Of a DNA stretch of 64,000 nt, positions 61,488-64,000 are shown piece after piece. The stretch lies in contig JAENYV010000004.1 in NCBI GenBank assembly GCA_016841605.1, positions 186,001 to 250,000 on the forward strand, read 5' to 3'. Within the stretch, counting starts at the first letter, position 1; every line of letters begins with the position of its first letter. The translations under genes and the position numbers were made by a program. The stretch comes from Dethiobacter alkaliphilus. Lineage in GTDB: Bacteria > Bacillota > Dethiobacteria > DTU022 > UBA8154. The notes under the pieces were generated by a model. That model made no database searches and was not told where the DNA came from. It was given only the letters and a program-made list of their open reading frames with translations.

Positions 61488-62525
61488 CTACCCCAATAAA
61501 TTGTTGCGCAGTTGCCCGCAAGCGGCGTCAATATCAGCCCCAAGCCTGCGGCGTACGGTGACATTAATCATTTTTTTCTTCAGTATGCCGGCAAATTCAT
61601 TGACGACATTTCGCGGGCTTGGCTTTAAGCCCAGCTCCGGTACAGCATTGAAAGGGATTAAATTAACATGAGCAAGCCTGTTCATTAACAAGGCTGCCAG
61701 CTGCATGGCATGTTCCGCCTGGTCATTGAGATTTTGCAGGAGGATATATTCATAGGTTACCCGCCGCCCGGTCTTTTTGGCGTATTCATCACAGGCCGGT
61801 AACAGCTGCTCCAGCGGGTAAGCCCGGTTTACCGGCATTAACCGGTCACGCAAGGCATTGTTGGGCGCATTTAACGATACGGCCAGGTTCAGGGGCCGGC
61901 CAAGGCCGGCCAAACTTAAAATCTTTGGCGCCAAACCCGATGTGGATAACGTCACATGACGCAAACTCATTCCCAACCTTTCCCGGTCCTGCACCGCACC
62001 GAGAAATTCTACAATAGCCTCATAGTTGTCCAGCGGTTCACCGGAACCCATGAGCACAAAACTTTTTAGCTCCCGGCCGCACTGTAGCAACCGGTTTTTA
62101 ACCAGTAGAACCTGGGCCATAATTTCCGCTGCCGACAGGTTGCGGATAAAGCCCGGCATCCCCGAAGCGCAAAATACGCAACCCATCTTGCAGCCAACCT
62201 GCGTAGAGATACAGGCGCTGGTGCCGATATCGTAAGGCAGAATCACCGTCTCTACTGCCTGCCCGTCTGCAAGAGCGACCAAATATTTTTCAGTCTTATC
62301 TGTAGAGGTCTGTTTCCTAGATGGATGCAGTAAACCGGTATCTGCCGATTCACTTAATATTTTGCGCAAAGCTTTGGGTAGATCGGTCATCTCTTCCCAC
62401 GATTGCGCTCCCTTGTGATAAAGCCAGGCCAGAATTTGCTCGGCCCGGTACGGCTTTTCACCCATTTGTTCCAGAAACGAACGTAAACCCTCCGTTGACA
62501 GCGCGAGAATATTTATTTTACTCAT
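61488..62525 (-). CDS. rlmN: 23S rRNA (adenine-2503-C2)-methyltransferase / tRNA methyltransferase
   Basis: 345-residue radical SAM enzyme methylating A2503 of 23S rRNA. The cluster motif is Cys112, Cys116, Cys119 (CKMGCVFC), and the C-terminal catalytic cysteine is Cys336 (DAACGQL); the other is Cys105. SAM-binding GSGEPLDNY is present. Length is normal. Stop codon abuts the right REP units. ATG at 62525 lies after AAAAGGGCG. Confidence 0.95.
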   Translation of the reverse strand: MSKINILALSTEGLRSFLEQMGEKPYRAEQILAWLYHKGAQSWEEMTDLPKALRKILSESADTGLLHPSRKQTSTDKTEKYLVALADGQAVETVILPYDIGTSACISTQVGCKMGCVFCASGMPGFIRNLSAAEIMAQVLLVKNRLLQCGRELKSFVLMGSGEPLDNYEAIVEFLGAVQDRERLGMSLRHVTLSTSGLAPKILSLAGLGRPLNLAVSLNAPNNALRDRLMPVNRAYPLEQLLPACDEYAKKTGRRVTYEYILLQNLNDQAEHAMQLAALLMNRLAHVNLIPFNAVPELGLKPSPRNVVNEFAGILKKKMINVTVRRRLGADIDAACGQLRNNLLG

Positions 62526-62624
62526 TGAAACACGCCCTTTTATCTCATATCTACTTTACTTTAACCATAAACCGGATTATTTAAAACAGAAGGGTAAAAC
62601 ACAAATCCCGACCACGAGTCAAAA

Positions 62625-63272
62625 TCATAGTAATAATGTACTAGCCTCTAAAAGAGAGTTTACCAGTGCGGCTTTTAACGGCTTTAGCCTGGTGTAGCTC
62701 TGGTGCCCATTTGCAATTAGTAAACAATCACATCCTAATGCCGCTGCCGCCTCAAAATCATGAGCCGTATCCCCGATGAAGATCACTTCATCTACTTTTA
62801 TTTCCAGGATTGACAGGCATTGTTTTCCAGCTTCGATCTTACTATGGGCATAATGATTACTTAAACCGTTTACAGCCTTAAAATACCTGCCGATTCCAAA
62901 GGTATCAATCATTTCGGTCAACTTATCTTGTGCAGAGGCCGATAAAATAGATTGGGTTATGCCCAGACAATTAACTTTTTCCAGGATTCCCTCAACCTCC
63001 GGGAATAGTTTATAACAATACTTATTGGAGTAAATTTCGGCGGTAAATTCGTCCGCAAGTTTCTCAAAAGGTTCGACCAGAAAATCAAAACCGAGCCGGG
63101 CGTAGTAATCTTTAACAGGAAATGTAAAGATATGTTTGTATAATTCCCTGTTAATAAGGGGAAGCCCCCGCCTTCTTAATAGGTTATTCATGGCATCAAT
63201 TACTATATCCACATCGTCCAGTAAAGTGCCGTTCCAATCCCAGATTATATGTTTATATTTCTTTCTGCTCAT
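62625..63272 (-). CDS. HAD-family hydrolase (phosphoglycolate phosphatase-like)
   Basis: 215 residues. Motif I WDWNGTLLDD has nucleophile Asp12 with Asn14 in place of the usual second Asp; motif II is the serine in LSASAQ; motif III/IV is FIGDTAHDFEAA. A helical cap lies between. ATG at 63272 follows GGAAAGG; an upstream in-frame ATG at 63299 lacks a ribosome site. Substrate unknown. Confidence 0.85.
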   Translation of the reverse strand: MSRKKYKHIIWDWNGTLLDDVDIVIDAMNNLLRRRGLPLINRELYKHIFTFPVKDYYARLGFDFLVEPFEKLADEFTAEIYSNKYCYKLFPEVEGILEKVNCLGITQSILSASAQDKLTEMIDTFGIGRYFKAVNGLSNHYAHSKIEAGKQCLSILEIKVDEVIFIGDTAHDFEAAAALGCDCLLIANGHQSYTRLKPLKAALVNSLLEASTLLL

Positions 63273-63710
63273 TGTCTTTACCTTTCCAATGTTAATCATT
63301 AAATTCTAGTATTTGCATAAGAACTGCTCCAGTTAAGGCTGTTTTCGTAATCAGGATTTCCCCGTAAAGGTTGTGCGGTATTAAGCATGCTGACTTCTGA
63401 ATGCCTGAGCAGTAACATTTTGTTATATTTCAACACAGGCAATTACCGATCCTGTTAAGATAAGATAGGAATTTGCTTTTCTGATGGTTAAACACTATCA
63501 GGAATTTTAAGTAGATTATATATATTTAGATGACTAATACTACGGTGAAAAATAATTAGCCATGTCTATTTTAAAGGATGGAGAACCGTGAAGCGGTGCT
63601 GTGGTTTTTTCCCCCGGGGTATTCCCCGGGCATTATTTTTTGGGGTATGCTAAACTTGCGCATGTCGTTGACACAAAAAGCGCTTATGTGGTACATTCAG
63701 TGCAGGAAAT
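63273..63710 (+). other. Gap upstream of the aconitase gene
   Basis: Contains a GC-rich hairpin CCCGGGG/CCCCGGG at about 63612-63630 followed by CATTATTTTTT, which looks like a terminator or attenuator in the leader of the aconitase gene. A shorter hairpin ACCG/CGGT with a T-run lies just before it. No gene is visible. Confidence 0.45.
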
Positions 63711-63725
63711 AGGAGGTTGGGATAA

Positions 63726-64000
63726 ATGGGAGATAATTTAACGAGAAAAATACTGGCTGCGCACCTCGTTGCCGGTGAGATGGTTGCCGGAAGCGAGATC
63801 GCCGTCAGGATTGACCAAACGCTGACGCAGGATGCTACCGGAACGATGGCATACCTGCAATTTGAAGCAATGGGTGTTCCCCGTGTTAAAACGGAGCTTT
63901 CCGTTTCGTACATTGACCACAACACATTGCAGACAGGCTTTGAAAACGCCGATGATCATCGCTTTTTGCAGACTGTTGCGGCCAAACATGGTATTTATTT
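63726..64000 (+). CDS. Aconitate hydratase, 5' part
   Basis: The first 91 residues of an aconitase/IPM-isomerase-family protein; the gene continues past the window. RIDQTLTQDATGTMAYLQFE and YIDHN are diagnostic for the monomeric bacterial aconitases of Bacillota and Deltaproteobacteria. ATG follows AGGAGG. It would interconvert citrate and isocitrate in the TCA cycle. Confidence 0.9.
   Translation, partial: MGDNLTRKILAAHLVAGEMVAGSEIAVRIDQTLTQDATGTMAYLQFEAMGVPRVKTELSVSYIDHNTLQTGFENADDHRFLQTVAAKHGIY

Overview
The window looks like the chromosome of an anaerobic, low- to mid-GC Bacillota (Clostridia; a Desulfotomaculum/Pelotomaculum-like member of the Peptococcaceae is my inference). Signs are strong AGGAGG ribosome sites, sigma-A promoters (TTGACA/TATAAT), a T-box leader, an agr-type peptide locus, an ADP-forming acyl-CoA synthetase, and many TRAP transporters for organic acids. 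There are no tRNAs, rRNAs or CRISPR arrays that I can see.

Bases 1-48300 are a catabolic island built from two parallel copies of one CoA-thioester pathway. Module 1 (5070-29212) has enoyl-CoA hydratase, TetR regulator 1, an acetylene-hydratase-like Mo/W enzyme, a ferredoxin/2-oxoacid-oxidoreductase-like protein, a DUF35 zinc protein with its thiolase, SDR, acyl-CoA dehydrogenase, CoA ligase and MmgE/PrpD. It then carries a DctP-type TRAP system, a TAXI-type TRAP system and a three-subunit molybdenum hydroxylase. Module 2 (30052-48303) has a divergent TAXI-permease-TAXI operon, TetR regulator 2, enoyl-CoA hydratase, DUF35, thiolase, two SDRs, acyl-CoA dehydrogenase, CoA ligase, ADP-forming acyl-CoA synthetase, MmgE/PrpD and an MFS carrier. 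A further hydroxylase trio and a cut-off hydratase (1-4612) belong to a cluster running off the left edge. The gene set and order recall the bbs (benzylsuccinate beta-oxidation) operon: DUF35 + thiolase = BbsA/B, catalytically dead SDR + live SDR = BbsC/D, dehydrogenase = BbsG, hydratase = BbsH. The substrate is not identified; no CoA transferase of the BbsEF type and no glycyl radical synthase is present.

Regulation can be read from the sequence. Four promoters of module 1 carry a shared palindrome (YCGANYGGTCGAT) just downstream of the -10, and two divergent promoters of module 2 carry a different one (TTAACGARYGnTCACTAR). The simplest reading is one TetR protein and one operator family per module.

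Bases 48360-54031 hold a third TRAP system on the minus strand. It is preceded by a complete T-box leader whose specifier reads UAC, pointing to control by uncharged tRNA-Tyr. Small membrane and lipoprotein genes flank it.

Bases 54338-64000 are more ordinary and partly decayed: a metallo-beta-lactamase-fold hydrolase, an agr-like locus with a truncated agrB but intact kinase and peptide genes, two unknown exported/anchored proteins, a broken IS element, a REP-associated tyrosine transposase between inverted REP sequences, rlmN, a HAD phosphatase and the start of an aconitase gene.
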